Positions 1 to 10,443 of a stretch of DNA of 64,000 bases are shown one piece after another (position 1 is the stretch's first letter; each line of letters starts with the position of its first letter). Both the position numbers and the translations under genes were made by a program. The stretch covers positions 248,001 to 312,000 of the forward strand of contig NW_026570321.1 in NCBI RefSeq assembly GCF_019649055.1, written 5' to 3'. Below the pieces are notes generated by a model. That model did no database searches. It was not told where the DNA came from and saw only the letters and a list, made by a program, of their open reading frames with translations. This DNA is from Paramacrobiotus metropolitanus. Lineage: Eukaryota > Tardigrada > Eutardigrada > Parachela > Macrobiotidae.

Positions 1-188
1 GACTGGAAACTCTGCGCGCTACTGTCCGGGTGATGGAAACTGTTTACCTGAACGGAGAAAATGGACGTGCCATGGGAAACGAGAACGTGGATGATTTTGA
101 AGATACCCGCTCCGGAGGATCGGATCAGCCACCACCGCTGATGAGTCCGGAATCCCCGGAGCCGGAGGAGAATATTGACGTGGAATGA
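1..188 (+). CDS. 3'-terminal exon of an unidentified gene (partial)
   Basis: The frame starting at base 3 is open from the left edge to a TGA at 186-188, about 61 codons. The tail is acidic and proline-rich (it includes DQPPPLMSPESPEPEEN and ends in IDVE). Its composition suggests an unstructured C-terminus of a regulatory protein, but no family can be named. It has no start inside the window, so it is read as the last exon or exon part of a gene lying to the left. An AATAAA at 479-484 sits about 290 bases after the stop and would serve as its polyadenylation signal. The opposite-strand frame over the same bases is a shadow: it ends in compositionally odd sequence and has no splice or poly(A) support. 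Confidence 0.6.
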   Translation, partial: LETLRATVRVMETVYLNGENGRAMGNENVDDFEDTRSGGSDQPPPLMSPESPEPEENIDVE

Positions 189-478
189 TATTCCCACGCC
201 AGGACATCCCAGATAAGCAACTGAATTAATGCTTTTTGTACGCTTAAGATTGCTTAATTAAATTGCTTTTTAAATTTTGTGAGAATTTTTGATAATTGAT
301 TTTTAATCGCGAGACGCGATTCTTCTACCGGAGGAATTGTTATGACATCATTCCGATGATGTCAGATGCTTATATAATTTGGTTTTGATGATTGCATAAT
401 TGTGTTTTGATTACCTAATCTTGTTGTGGTTTAGTGTTTGTGTGTTTTGCATTTTTGAATTCGCTTTGATGTGCCGCT

Positions 479-484
479 AATAAA
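479..484 (+). terminator. Polyadenylation signal AATAAA
   Basis: Canonical AATAAA hexamer about 290 nt after the TGA at 186-188, followed by GC-rich sequence. It is the first good candidate for 3'-end formation of the gene that enters from the left edge. Confidence 0.45.
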
Positions 485-1165
485 AGGCGCGCTTGCAGAG
501 CGCCTGAACACCAGTGTAAAATCAGTTGCAAAGAGTTTTGATTAAAAGTCGAACCTGCCTTGAGTTGTGTTTTTCCCCCATTGTAACACCGAAAATGGAA
601 TAATAATATCAGTACATGTGCACAGGATTATGACCGGCACTGTGATTAGCAATCTGCCAGTTTAGCGGATCATACTAGTATGCGAGTATGGGAGTTATTG
701 CTACTCCACCGAGACTGTTGCGGGCGATGCACTTTTGTTCACCGGCATAACTGGGCAGTGCCGGCGACACGTTCTAAGTGTAGCCGCTTTCTGCGGGATG
801 ATGGAGGCCGATGCGAGGATCGCGCTCCAGCTACAGTGGCACTTATTTGTAATTAATTTCCCACCGTGGGAATCTTCGGTTCCGCGTTGCCGTCTAAGAG
901 CATGTACAGGACCATAGATTTGTTCTCAGCGAAAGCGAGATCCTCGGCTTCCTCCCGGAAAACTAGCAAGAAGTTTGCGGGTTACTTCATCTGTACATGG
1001 GTTAGCACACATACATCGCGCGACAACCCCTTCAACGATCTGTTCGTGCAGAGGGGCCTTCTGCGTCGACTGAGTCGTGCTCTTTAACAGCGGTGCTTGC
1101 ATCACAACATGTTGAACTCCAGCTGGCTTTTGGTTCTGTCGATGCCCTTCGAACCATTGCCATAA
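485..1165. other. Intergenic stretch with one short coding-like remnant
   Basis: No convincing gene. On the minus strand, about 968 to 848, a frame reads FREEAEDLAFAENKSMVLYM and then ends at a TAA. It looks like true protein sequence, but it has stops just upstream and no recognisable family. It may be another decayed exon in this pseudogene-rich stretch. Confidence 0.35.
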
Positions 1166-1246
1166 AACGCTGATGGAGTGTTGATCGACTTGTGGAATGC
1201 CGCGGATGAGTACGACATGAAGGAGCTTCGAATCCAGTGCAAACTA

Positions 1247-1288
1247 AAAATGCTCCATCCCGTCACGCGTGACGGGATGGAGCATTTT
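1247..1288. repeat. 42-bp perfect palindrome
   Basis: Bases 1247-1267 are the exact reverse complement of 1268-1288, with no spacer. The left half matches the expected BTB coding sequence. The right half is its mirror copy and abuts the second palindrome. Confidence 0.95.
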
Positions 1289-1328
1289 CCAGAGCGTTTG
1301 TCTAGCGTACGCTAGACAAACGCTCTGG
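1289..1328. repeat. 40-bp perfect palindrome
   Basis: Bases 1289-1308 are the exact reverse complement of 1309-1328, with no spacer. Here the right half is the expected BTB coding sequence and the left half is the mirror copy. With the preceding palindrome the order is A, A', B', B. Confidence 0.95.
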
Positions 1329-1390
1329 AATATTTCGATTTCGCTCGCGATCATGGAATGAAAAACTCCAAATCGAACCCGCAAAGATAT

Positions 1391-2050
1391 TTCAACAGCA
1401 ATCTCAGTGAAGGGCTGGACGTTGATACACAGAAATGCACCCTTTTGAGTACTCTGCATTGGCAGCATTGCGGACTAGTTTTTTCTGATAAAAAGTATCC
1501 GAAGACTGTACGAGTATTAAAATTATTACACAGTAATCTAATTTATTTGTTACACTTGTTACTGTACCTACCAACTACACGGTGCAGATTGTGACACCGA
1601 GTTAACTCTCGTTTTACAACTGATGTGAACTTTAAGGCTTAAGCTAAAGTAGTAAATTAAATGCATTCGTGGAAGGACCCAATAATTACAGTACTTCTAC
1701 TCGACGTTTGTAGCCCTTTTGGTGCTTTGTAAATCAGTGGGGTTAATCACGAATACCGCAGTATTTTTACCTATTAATTACCGTGCTGTAGTATTTTGTA
1801 CATGTATTGTACGCACCCGTTTAGTATAGAGCAACATGGAATAGCTCCATGAAAAGCTAAAATCAGCTTCGACAGAATAAGGAGGTCATAATAGCTGTTT
1901 TCAAAGGTCATCCCGAAGCCAGTATTTACTATTATTACATCGAAATAGATATTTAAGTTGATCGATGATCTAGCAGATCAATGGATCAATGTAACTGTCA
2001 ACTTTTAGAGCTCGATACATGCTTTTCAGTACAGCTGAAAACATTCGTAG
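1391..2050. other. Non-coding spacer
   Basis: AT-rich sequence with short palindromic words and no supported gene, between the BTB fragment and the Senseless pseudogene. In the source locus the equivalent gap between Senseless and the first BTB gene is also about 0.65 kb. Confidence 0.5.
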
Positions 2051-2720
2051 ACAACATGAACTTGCCTCTAGCAGATATTGCAAACTAACTGAAACTATAA
2101 AACTTTCTTTGGAGGAGACCAATGAACATTTTGACCAGAGACAGATCCTGCGGTCATGGTCATCAATCCGGTTCAATCCAGCGCAGTGGAAATTGGCTGA
2201 AGTGAAGGCCTTTCCCCAAGCCATACATTTGCGTGGCTTTTCACCTGTCAAACACTCCTGACAGTGCAGTCGACACGGCCTTATTGTGCTGCGTCAATGA
2301 CCTCGCATGCCCAAAGATCTTATTGCAGGTTTGACACGCATAGGGTCGCTTGTTCCCGGTGTGGGCCCGCCGCAAATGCACGTCCTCAATCCGCATATGT
2401 ACATGAACAGCTTGCCGCACTTCTGTCATGAATAAGAATGATCACCGCGCAGTGCTACCGCACCGTCCCTGCCCGGCGAATGGGAACGGGAAGAATCCGC
2501 TGAGGTCACCAAGCGGGGCCGGACCAGGGTTTACGCCGGAGGGATGCCGGGTGGCGGGAAGAGGGTGGCCATTTTGTTATGCCCGGTGAGTGTAAGGGGA
2601 GGGGCAGGGAGGCGGACAGGCCAGCGCTTCTCCATTCCAGGGGTGGGTTCAAGTGGGGAGGCCAGAAGAAGGTGGGGTTGGAGGGCCCTTTCGACGACTT
2701 CAGTGCCTTGCATGGTGCGT
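2050..2720 (-). pseudogene. Decayed copy of the GFI1/Senseless gene
   Basis: Read 2720 to 2050 on the minus strand, this follows the intact gene at 50.7-52.0 kb. It starts with the Pro-rich stretch ([10 protein letters not shown]), continues through the linker before the fingers, zinc finger 1 (VHLRRAHTG) and finger 2 ([19 protein letters not shown]), then jumps to the next exon (TGEKP...GKAF) and into the 3' untranslated sequence (shared words around 2075-2150 and 51,980-52,040). Fingers 3-4 are deleted and stops interrupt the frame. Just before GTGAAAAG the copy keeps bases resembling the 3' end of the parental intron (TTTGACAG against TTTGTACAACAG), which points to DNA duplication rather than retroposition. 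Confidence 0.88.
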
Positions 2721-2989
2721 GGTCACGGTAACGACGGTATTAGTTATGCGACGCCACTCCACTAGGTGTATTGGCTGCTCAAGGTAGTAAACGGTGATGA
2801 GATTGCCACCATTTTTAAATGGAGGTTCGCATTAAAGGTACACGGATTCCAATGCAATGTTGGTTACTTTTGGCGGAGCCGGAGCGATGACGCATCTATA
2901 ATTATAATACAATCTACCACGTTTTATAGAAACACCGATCTGATTTACTGTAGTAAAGTTGCGCCATCAAGTGAACAACTGCAAAGGCG

Positions 2990-5210
2990 AATGTAGCTGA
3001 CCAGATGAATAATTCGCAGTCACCGGTCCCAGTTTCGCTGGCTCGCCTTCTCCCTGATCAGTCTCGGCCTTGACGTGAAACTTAACAAATTTATTGCCTT
3101 GAATTCGACCTTTGACAGTATACTGGGTCTGCTTAACCGTCGTGACCTCTATGCAGGTAATTCGTCCGGCGCTTCTCTTCTCATCGATATATTTGTGGCG
3201 TAGTGCAGTGGCACTGATATAACGAGAGCATGTTGTGTCCGCTGTGACCTCTATGTGGTGTGTTGTCCAGCATGGCAACTGCGGTGGCAGTGCCATTGTT
3301 GTCCTGATGACAACGATCAGTTAGCGCGTTAGCGCTGACTGTTAACGTTAGCGCCCTCAGTGGCGGTTCATAATAAATACATTATGCCGCCACCTCAATT
3401 AAGTCGTGACAATATTGTACTGCGTCACAGGGCTGCCACCGTCATTCAACGGATCGTCCCACTTCACCTCCACCGTCTTGGTGGAAATATCCGTAGTCAC
3501 AAGATTCGTCGGTGGTTTCTTTTATTGGCCGAAAGTCAAATGGGGACTGGCTTTTTCGCCGCTGCTACTGGCCGTGATACTATACAAACCGGAATCAGGT
3601 TATTCGGTCTTCATAACCGATAAAATCACCACCATCCCGGAGCCCTTTCTAACCGCTCGTTAATGCGCCGGGTTCCTATCAACGGGCTCGTTTTAAATGT
3701 CCACGTTAGTTCGGGGCGCGGCTGTCCGGTGAACCAAGTAACCAATGCAGGAGGGACGTCACGTCCACTTTCTTTACTTGGTTGCTGCCCTAGCTCTTGA
3801 ATGTCGCCTTTGCTGATCTAGATTGTCAGCGTAACGGCTTCCAATTCCGCTTTACCGGTTTTCTTATCCACCGGTGACTTCTCCTTGGACTTCAGCGTAA
3901 TGCAGCCCACTCCCGCCGGACCATTCTTGCCCTGGCTGGCTTCGGCTTTAACGCGGAATCATAGCCCGTGCTTTCCGCCAATTCCACGACGGTGATCGTG
4001 GTATCGGTCGTCGCCACCACTCTTAGTTAAGTCTGTCGTGCGGTAAAACCCTTTTTCGATAACGTAATGTTTGATCGGTGGTACCGCCAGTTTATCTTGC
4101 ATGATGGCATGCAGTTCAAGGTGACTGACGCGCTGGTGACTTTAGACAAGGTCAGCCCCACCGGTAGCGGATTTGTCCACACAGACGTTTTTTTACCCGC
4201 GCAACTCCCGTTGGTATTCCTGAATGCGCAGGTTCCGGGATTCTGTCAGCGGCTAACTTTACGGCACCGAGGAAACCGCCACCGAGGAGCGGTGAAACTG
4301 ACATCGACGTCCACGGATAACCCAGCGGGAACTTTTTCCAGTTGTTTACGGATGCGCAGTTTCGGGGGTTTGCTAATTTCATCGGCTTCTTCTTTGGCTC
4401 TTCCATCATGACCTCTTCACGAACAATGGGCTTCCGTTTGGGCGGAGCCTCCTTCACCGTGACCGGTTCCGTTTCGACCGGTCCCGACCGCTTCACCCCC
4501 TCTGATCGGCGCCCGGAACAATTCTCGCATCGTATCGCGTGTTCTGCATAAGTCAGTAAACGTTCTACGTATACGTATCCTCATTCGTGTTCGCCACTCG
4601 CTGGCTCGACCTCCGGACATTCCGTTTATACACACAATTCTTGATCGGAGCACCTCCATCCTTTTCCGGCTTATCCCAGGTAATCGTCGCGTTGGTCTCG
4701 TTGATCTCCGTGAGTGCGGTGTTATGGGTGGTCGGGATTTCGTAAAAACTGCCATTGTGAACTCAGCTGTTGCGGTGCCGGCTGGGCTGCTTGCAGTGAC
4801 AACTTAAGTTAACCGGAATCAGTCAATTCGGTTTTGGTGGTAGTTAATGTTGACTTCATATCCCGTTTGGGCTCATCCATACGAATGCGTCGCAATAGGA
4901 GAATGACTTCACCGTTGGCGGAGTAAAACATTGTGGGACGCGGTTTCCCGATGAATGTCACCTCCACTTTTACCGTGTGACCGAAGAAAACCTCCTGGTT
5001 CGGCTTAGCGGATCTTAATTGTGGGCTGAGAGGGACTCACGCCCTCGTCCCAGCAGCTCAGACGCAGTGCAGTGGCTTTCACGCTTGGATCGCTTATACC
5101 TGATCGCAGGTATTACGATCCGCCCCTTCCGCTCTTATCCGCCAACGGCGCTTCGCGCCGTACATATTCGGCGGTTACGTCAGGCTTATGCATATGGCTT
5201 ATGGTAGAGC
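2990..5210 (-). pseudogene. Decayed titin/twitchin-like Ig-FN3 segment
   Basis: On the minus strand several frames give pieces of Ig and fibronectin-III domains in the order seen in giant muscle kinases. From high to low coordinate: an Ig domain (VTFIGKPRPTMFYSANGE near 4950-4900, then TASSPAGTATAEF); an FN3 (NATITWDKPEKDGGAPIKN near 4700-4640); a basic Pro/Lys linker and Ig-like start (KLRIRKQLEKVPAG); an FN3 end (KAEASQGKNGPAG near 3950, then KSPVDKKTG); an Ig-like GQPRPELTWTFKTS; and an FN3 (TVEVKWDDPLNDGGSPVTQY near 3480-3400) with its end (DQGEGEPAKLGPVTA near 3050). Frameshifts and stops separate the pieces and no kinase domain is seen. Titin, twitchin and obscurin cannot be told apart here. 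Confidence 0.85.
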
Positions 5211-5970
5211 AGCGTTAGCGCAGGATTATCGGCAGTTATAGATTGTCAGTTGTCATGTTCACGTTTTGGTGTTATGCTTGCGGTTATTTTTCCGGATAAA
5301 AAGTTCCTTTTTATCGTCCTGTATTCCCGTTTCCGGTAGAGCATATAGTAGAGGACCTCCCCAGTAGAGGAGAGGTTCCTCACAGGGCGCTGTTTGGGCT
5401 GTTTCTGATGCCCGTTCTTTGGACGCTTCGTGCTTTTATCAGATTCCGGCTTCAGACTGGGATTTTTAAAAGTTTTTATAAATTCGATTTAATCAATTTT
5501 TGTTTAATTACAGTATTATACAAGTAACTTAACCCATTGCATTCATTTTCATAAATATTTTATTTTACTTTTTATTATTTCTTGACTTTGCGCTAACTGT
5601 ATCAGTTTTGATAGTACAATATGCTTTACCGGTATAAATGTAATTTTTGATTCAAAATAAATATACTCGTACCTATTTTATTTGTTATAACATTTATTTT
5701 ACTTATTTTTAAAATTTATTTTTTTAAAATCTGGTTTTAAGGGTTCTTCGTTTATGGCGGCACATACATATACATTATACAAGATGCAAGACAAGGCAAT
5801 ACTTAAATATTGGTCGATGATGGGAAACGGGAAAAATAATAAATATTAACATAACACTGCAAGGTAACAATTAACAACGGTCGTGTCGGTGGTCCAAGTT
5901 GTTCGATTCGACTGCTTCTTGCGAATAACTTAGCGATTAACTGGTGAACCTCCGCCGTTCGTGGGAAGGC

Positions 5971-6008
5971 CCATCACGCCTTCTTTCGTGGGAAAGAAGG
6001 CGTGATGG
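5971..6008. repeat. Perfect 17-bp hairpin, 4-nt loop
   Basis: Bases 5971-5987 (CCATCACGCCTTCTTTC) are exactly complementary to 5992-6008, separated by GTGG. No T-run follows and no gene is adjacent. Confidence 0.9.
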
Positions 6009-6690
6009 TGGCGCTGGTGGTGGAGACATTGATGACCGTCAACTTTGCTGATGCATACTGTGTGTAATTGTCTTCAGTTGTGAATTATCATTCGCCTACT
6101 CGGATTTTAAGAAACAAAGAGTTTTCGCGGCTGACAATAAAATGGCTGGAATCGTCGAAGGCCGAAATGAAGCCGCAGAACGATGGTATGGGTCCTGCAA
6201 ATGTTCATGTACTTTCGGCAGCAAGGATCCAGCCGTCTGCCAGCCTTTGCGATGACCTTTGGTGCTACGAGATATTTCGCAACAAACTTCAAAAGTGAAT
6301 CGGTTATCAGTTAGCACATCACTGCTATATTTTCAGAGGATTCACTGAAGTCTGAAGACAGTAGTGATTTCAAAAAGAACGGACGAAACGGCATTTATAC
6401 AGATGCGTTAGTTGTGGTTACAAAAATGTTGTTCGAAGCAAAAGAGAACGCCACTGAGAACTTTGTATATGTATGTATTGTACAGAGTACTTGGTTAGTA
6501 CTTGGTTAGTACATAATAACTCTGTCATGCTTCTAACCAGGGACCGGTCAAGGCTCTCCCTCCGAAAAATTTTATTTTTTGTTTGAAGACAGAATAAGCA
6601 GTGAGAAAATTAAGAAAAACATTGTCACCGGTAATGTTTTAGTGGGCGTGGCCAAAACCAATTTTGATGATGCAGGTATCCTTTATTCCT

Positions 6691-6730
6691 AAGTATGTAT
6701 TATCAATGTAATACTTACTTAGGAATAACT
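6691..6730. repeat. Imperfect inverted repeat
   Basis: ATTCCTAAGTATGTATTA is followed after a few bases by a near-complementary arm (TAATACTTACTTAGGAAT), with one mismatch. Possibly the termini of a tiny element or a mutation footprint. Confidence 0.6.
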
Positions 6731-7621
6731 TGCCATACTACATGGTCCTGATTTAACAGTTAAACGCTATTGAAATTTTTACGTGAATAGTGTTTGTTAC
6801 CCCTAAATGCTATCGCTGCAAAATTCCAATGATTTTATTTTTGAATAACTGACTAGTCAATATTACCATTCTACGTAGGACATCTTGCCACTTATCGAGC
6901 TAAATAGTAAATACGTACCTGCAGATCATCAACACACAAATATTGTAGCTTCGTTAGAATATGTACGAGTACTGTAAATGCCGACACATCAAGCCGATAA
7001 TTTTACTCGTAATAACAACACGCAATACGACGCATGTTGTTATCAAAAGAAATTAATGCCATTAAGCCGATAAGTGACAAACACGACAAGCGTTATTTTA
7101 CCAAACAAGTTATAACGAAAGGAAAAAAGGGATGGGGCAAATTTACAGCGTTAACGGGTAACACAATGGCTGGAAAATATATTTTCACAGGCGACACAAG
7201 AATATCTAGAGTAGGGTAGTAATAGTATACTAACGAACGTAAGCAGTGTACGCTGCCAATGCCAATATATGTAACTAGATCCTTTTAAATTGGTTTTTGT
7301 CCACGGCCCACTGGACCATTGCCGATGAAATGTTTCAAGTGTTTTCAATGCTCTGCCTTCAAAAACAAATTTAGATGTTTCGGAGGGGGAGCCACCGACT
7401 AGGGCTGGGCACAGGACGGCTAAGCTGCCCTGAACCTGCACTTTTTCGTTTTGTCTCTCCCTGAACCTGTCCTGTCCCTGACACGCGCCGCAAAACGCAT
7501 CCTGACCCTGTCCTGAACCTGAGCGGCTCCACCCCGGCCCTGTCCTGAAAACCTGAATAATTTTCAGTCTTGCTGACATTTTACGGGATGTTAGCTCTAT
7601 GCAGTAAATTCTAAAAATACT

Positions 7622-8376
7622 TTATTTTCTCAAGTTATCTCTCCAATACCACTTCACAAATAGACAATCATCCAGCTTATCTGGCTTAAGACTTGTTCTA
7701 GTACTATTGACGACATATCCGCTTTGACTGAACAGCCGTTCCGCGGGGACACCCAACATTCTGGCAGCCTACGGACAAAATTTTACCACCATTTCAACAG
7801 TGTATCTTGCTTCACATCTTCCGTTACAGTAGAATCTTTGTATCTCTGCACTTCATCACAGCTGATTCCCACAGAAGATTGCAGCTCAAATTCACTAAAA
7901 TCCCACAGCGACGCAGCTTTTGAAGTTGACGGTGCCGGCACAGGTAACGCGGTAGAAGCAGAATTTTTCGGCAAGTTTCGACGGACGAAATCTTCGATTT
8001 CTTTTTTCTCAACATCGGTGAACATGGCCAGATGCTTCATACGGGGATTAAAGAAAGTTGCAACTTTATGCAGTATGTCCAGCTTTAACTTTTCCTCTGC
8101 AACACGGAGACAGTGGGCTTTTAGGTGTTGCATTTCGGGGTATTCAGACGCGTCCGGGATTTTTAAGCCTTGCACAATCTTCGAAAACGTTGGCGCAACT
8201 AACTGCAAGGTCGGCCGATCGGAATAACTGAGCAGCTCTGTCGCCGATTTAAAGGGATACAACAGGTCGGCCAGGACTTCCAGCTTGTCTTTGGGGCCAG
8301 GAAGGAATTCAAGCTCATCCCTTTCTCGTAAGATTCCTTCTAACTCGGAATAAGATTCAATAACGGACCGTAACAT
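7622..8376 (-). pseudogene. hAT transposase, central-to-C-terminal part (frameshifted)
   Basis: The long open part (8376 to 7783) carries the central hAT signature: ELEFLPGPKDKLEVLADLLY, then FKSATELLS and a PTL motif, and later a FFNPRMKHLAMF segment. After a frame change just below 7783 the reading continues with the hAT dimerisation domain: AARMLGVPAERLFSQSGY, then an NSTRTSLKP motif and a stop at 7622-7624. This is the usual end of hAT transposases. Acidic catalytic residues sit in upstream pieces. Broken, not functional as it stands. Confidence 0.85.
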
Positions 8377-8619
8377 GTCGTACTTGGTGTGCCATCTACA
8401 TGCAAAACAGGCAGAACTGATTTACTGAATATACGTAATACTCAAACCTAACCAGTACGGGCAACTATATTCAACTAAATTTACCAAATTTAATTTTTTT
8501 AAAATTATTGCAAACGAGATATAACAATTTTTCCATCGGGAAACCATTGACATAGCAATTTACACTAGCATATACCTTGTTTCTACTTCTTGCTTCAACG
8601 TCTTCGGCAGGGAACGGGA

Positions 8620-9000
8620 TATGTAAGTCTTTTTGCAGTGCGCTACTAAGGCTTTACATTTCGATGATCGACGGAGCAGGGCCCGGCATCTGCAGCGGAA
8701 AATTTCTTTTGGTTAAACGTATTCTGAAGAACGGTGTTAAGAAGATGTCCACTGCAGTTAAGCATTACAATCATGCTAATCACATTAACGCCTCCATCTC
8801 GGTAATATCGGATAAAAGGTCCTTCTCCTTCCCGTATTTTGCTAACCGATCGAAAATAAACTTTCGTGTATTGACTCCGGACTTCGAAATCATGCAGTCA
8901 AATTCGCTGCAGAACAGCAGTTTCTCTCGTAAAATCCAATCGTCATCGACATACATAAACGTTGCTCCTGTGAAACATTATAGCATAAAGTACGAGTACT
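8620..9000 (-). pseudogene. hAT transposase, middle fragment
   Basis: On the minus strand near 8975-8800 the frame reads MYVDDDWILREKLLF, the hAT core just after the WTD(D) motif, then DRLAKYGKEKD. Below 8800 the frame is interrupted, but recognisable pieces continue (LSSALQKDLHIPFP near 8660-8610). The stretch at about 8640-8810 is also similar to 11,250-11,410, so part of this element exists twice in the window. Confidence 0.7.
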
Positions 9001-9199
9001 AATGTAATGCAGCTAATTATAACAGCAAAATTATTATTACTGCAATTTGAAGATATTTTACGGCAGTGTTGTTGCGTATGCGTCTATATTTAAGAGTAAT
9101 AATGGTACAAAAAACGTTTTACTGAAAGTACATACTACATAGTACATACTGCATAGTACATATCTAAGCGGCCACTATGTAGCAAATTTGTTAGGTGGT

Positions 9200-9370
9200 G
9201 TCGATTATAGTACCTAGATAAGCCGTCTTGGTGTAGTCCTCTGTCCAGTAATCTGTAGAGACGCTCCCTCCGTACTGTTTAATTAGGGGTACAATCTCTT
9301 TAGCCAGTTCCATTCGGAGTGCCTTGGCTTCGTTGCCGATCCGGGTGCTGACAGTCTTATGAACAGAAAT
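9200..9370 (-). pseudogene. hAT transposase, N-proximal fragment with WTE motif
   Basis: The minus strand gives KEIVPLIKQYGGSVSTDYWT followed by EDYTKTAYLG. This is the part of hAT transposases carrying the first catalytic-region signature (DxWT...). It precedes the VDDDW fragment in the right order. Confidence 0.75.
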
Positions 9371-9539
9371 AATTCACGTACATTATAGACGCTTTTGTCT
9401 TTCGCAAACTGGTAAGAATGACGTCCATCATTTCCAAAATCCATCCGATTCGGCAATATTAAAAGGCTTCGACTCTCGGGCACAATAGCGTGCCACAGCG
9501 CCTGTGACAGTATCTTTCAGATGCGGAGGAACGCTCGTC

Positions 9540-9790
9540 GCCAATCCATTTATCCAATCCTTAGCTGAACAAAACCACTTGATGGTTAACAGGGCCTTGG
9601 CACCAATATACTATGGTTCGGCTATGCCCAAATGGCTAAAATCGCAAACAGGAAATTCTCTTCTCGGTTGAGCCGATATGAGACAGAGGAACGGGCGCAA
9701 CATTGCTTGCAAGTCCGCTTGGTCTGTTATTTCTGTAAAATGCGGCAAACTTAAAACAAAATGAATAAATCGCCCGAAGCAGGAAAACGT
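9540..9790 (-). pseudogene. Degenerate fragment of a retroelement envelope 3' end
   Basis: About 250 bases resemble 12,010-12,245, the end of the env-like gene of the retroelement. Shared words include GATATGAGACAGAGG, ACGGGCGCA, TTGGTCTGTTATTTC against CTGGTCTGTTATTTC, and CTTAAAACAAAATGAA. A second short match lies at about 9987-10,010 against about 12,421-12,446 (AACATTAATTCATTAAAA). Divergence is clearly higher than between the element's own LTRs, so this is an older relative inserted in the hAT remains. Confidence 0.75.
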
Positions 9791-10443
9791 ACTTGTATGC
9801 ATCGTATTGTGAAGGTAATGTACGGAGTCGCTTCGAAGATCCATCAGCTTCCTTTCGAAACTTTACCCGTAAAGGCCCCACATCAGCATCATCAGCCGTT
9901 TCTGGATCGGACTCGATCAAGATAGCGTCAAACAGTGACCACTCATATTGTCGATTCAGCTTTACCACAAACGATAACTTTGTTTGAACATTAATTCATT
10001 AAAATTTCCGATTAGAGACTTTAAATAAAATAAGCTTCAAATTCACAGGCGCATATAGCGTAGCGAACTAATACGTCAAATACGTCAGCCTATTCATCAT
10101 CAGTGCTTTTTAATTGTTTCAACTGCCCCGAAATATAATAGACACAGTGCATGTAACTTTGTCTGTTTCCGGTGGCAATGAGTAGCTGCTCTCCACGTGC
10201 GGAATGAAGTTGTATAGACTACAAGTGCGCCAGTAACCCGTGAAATTTGTTAATGCTTTCGCATTTAATTTTAATTAACTTCCAACCTGCGGGATTAATA
10301 ACCTCCTGATCCTAACTTTCAGGGCATTCCTTGCCTGAACCTGACCCTGAACAAAATTTCAGGCTAGATTTTTGCCCTGAACCTGTCCTGCAGGGACAGG
10401 ATCCTGCAGGTTCAGGACAGGATCCTGTCCTGCGAAAGCTCTA

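Larger units (their letters stand above)
1165..1390 (+). pseudogene. BTB-protein fragment disrupted by palindromes
   Basis: The plus strand encodes LWNAADEYDMKELR, then ALEYFDFARDHGM-like sequence further on. Both match the post-BTB segment of the paralogue read on the minus strand at 54,847-55,271 (LWNAADKYDMKELR, EYFDFARDHGMKK). Between them lie two back-to-back perfect palindromes (1247-1288, 1289-1328). An extra base in the second part also breaks the frame. The BTB fold itself is absent, so this is only the C-terminal piece. It is closer in sequence to the paralogue at 54.8 kb than to the one at 52.5 kb. It lies next to a decayed Senseless copy, as the source loci do, but inverted. Confidence 0.75.
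5211..7399. other. Non-coding, AT-rich stretch with hairpins
   Basis: No supported gene. The short frames at 6068-6317 run on both strands and match nothing I know. Two inverted repeats stand out: a perfect 17-bp stem at 5971-6008 and an imperfect 18-bp stem at 6691-6730. Confidence 0.5.
7400..10443 (-). mobile_element. Degenerate hAT-family DNA transposon
   Basis: Minus-strand transposase pieces run from about 9370 down to a stop at 7622-7624. Both ends carry runs of a CCTGAACCTG-type word (7420-7565 and 10,320-10,440), as expected of subterminal repeats. A weak terminal match is visible: TAGGGCTGGGCACAGGAC at 7400 against the reverse complement of the sequence ending at 10,443 (TAGAGCT...GCAGGAC). 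I found no convincing 8-bp target duplication. Internal sequence is scrambled, and fragments related to the retroelement's envelope 3' end are embedded near 9540-9790 and about 9990, so the right boundary is uncertain. Confidence 0.7.

Noticed and set aside
7151-7579. 142-codon minus-strand frame
   Set aside because: Its Gln/Gly/Arg-rich protein is a translation of the CCTGAACCTG subterminal repeats of the hAT element, not a gene.
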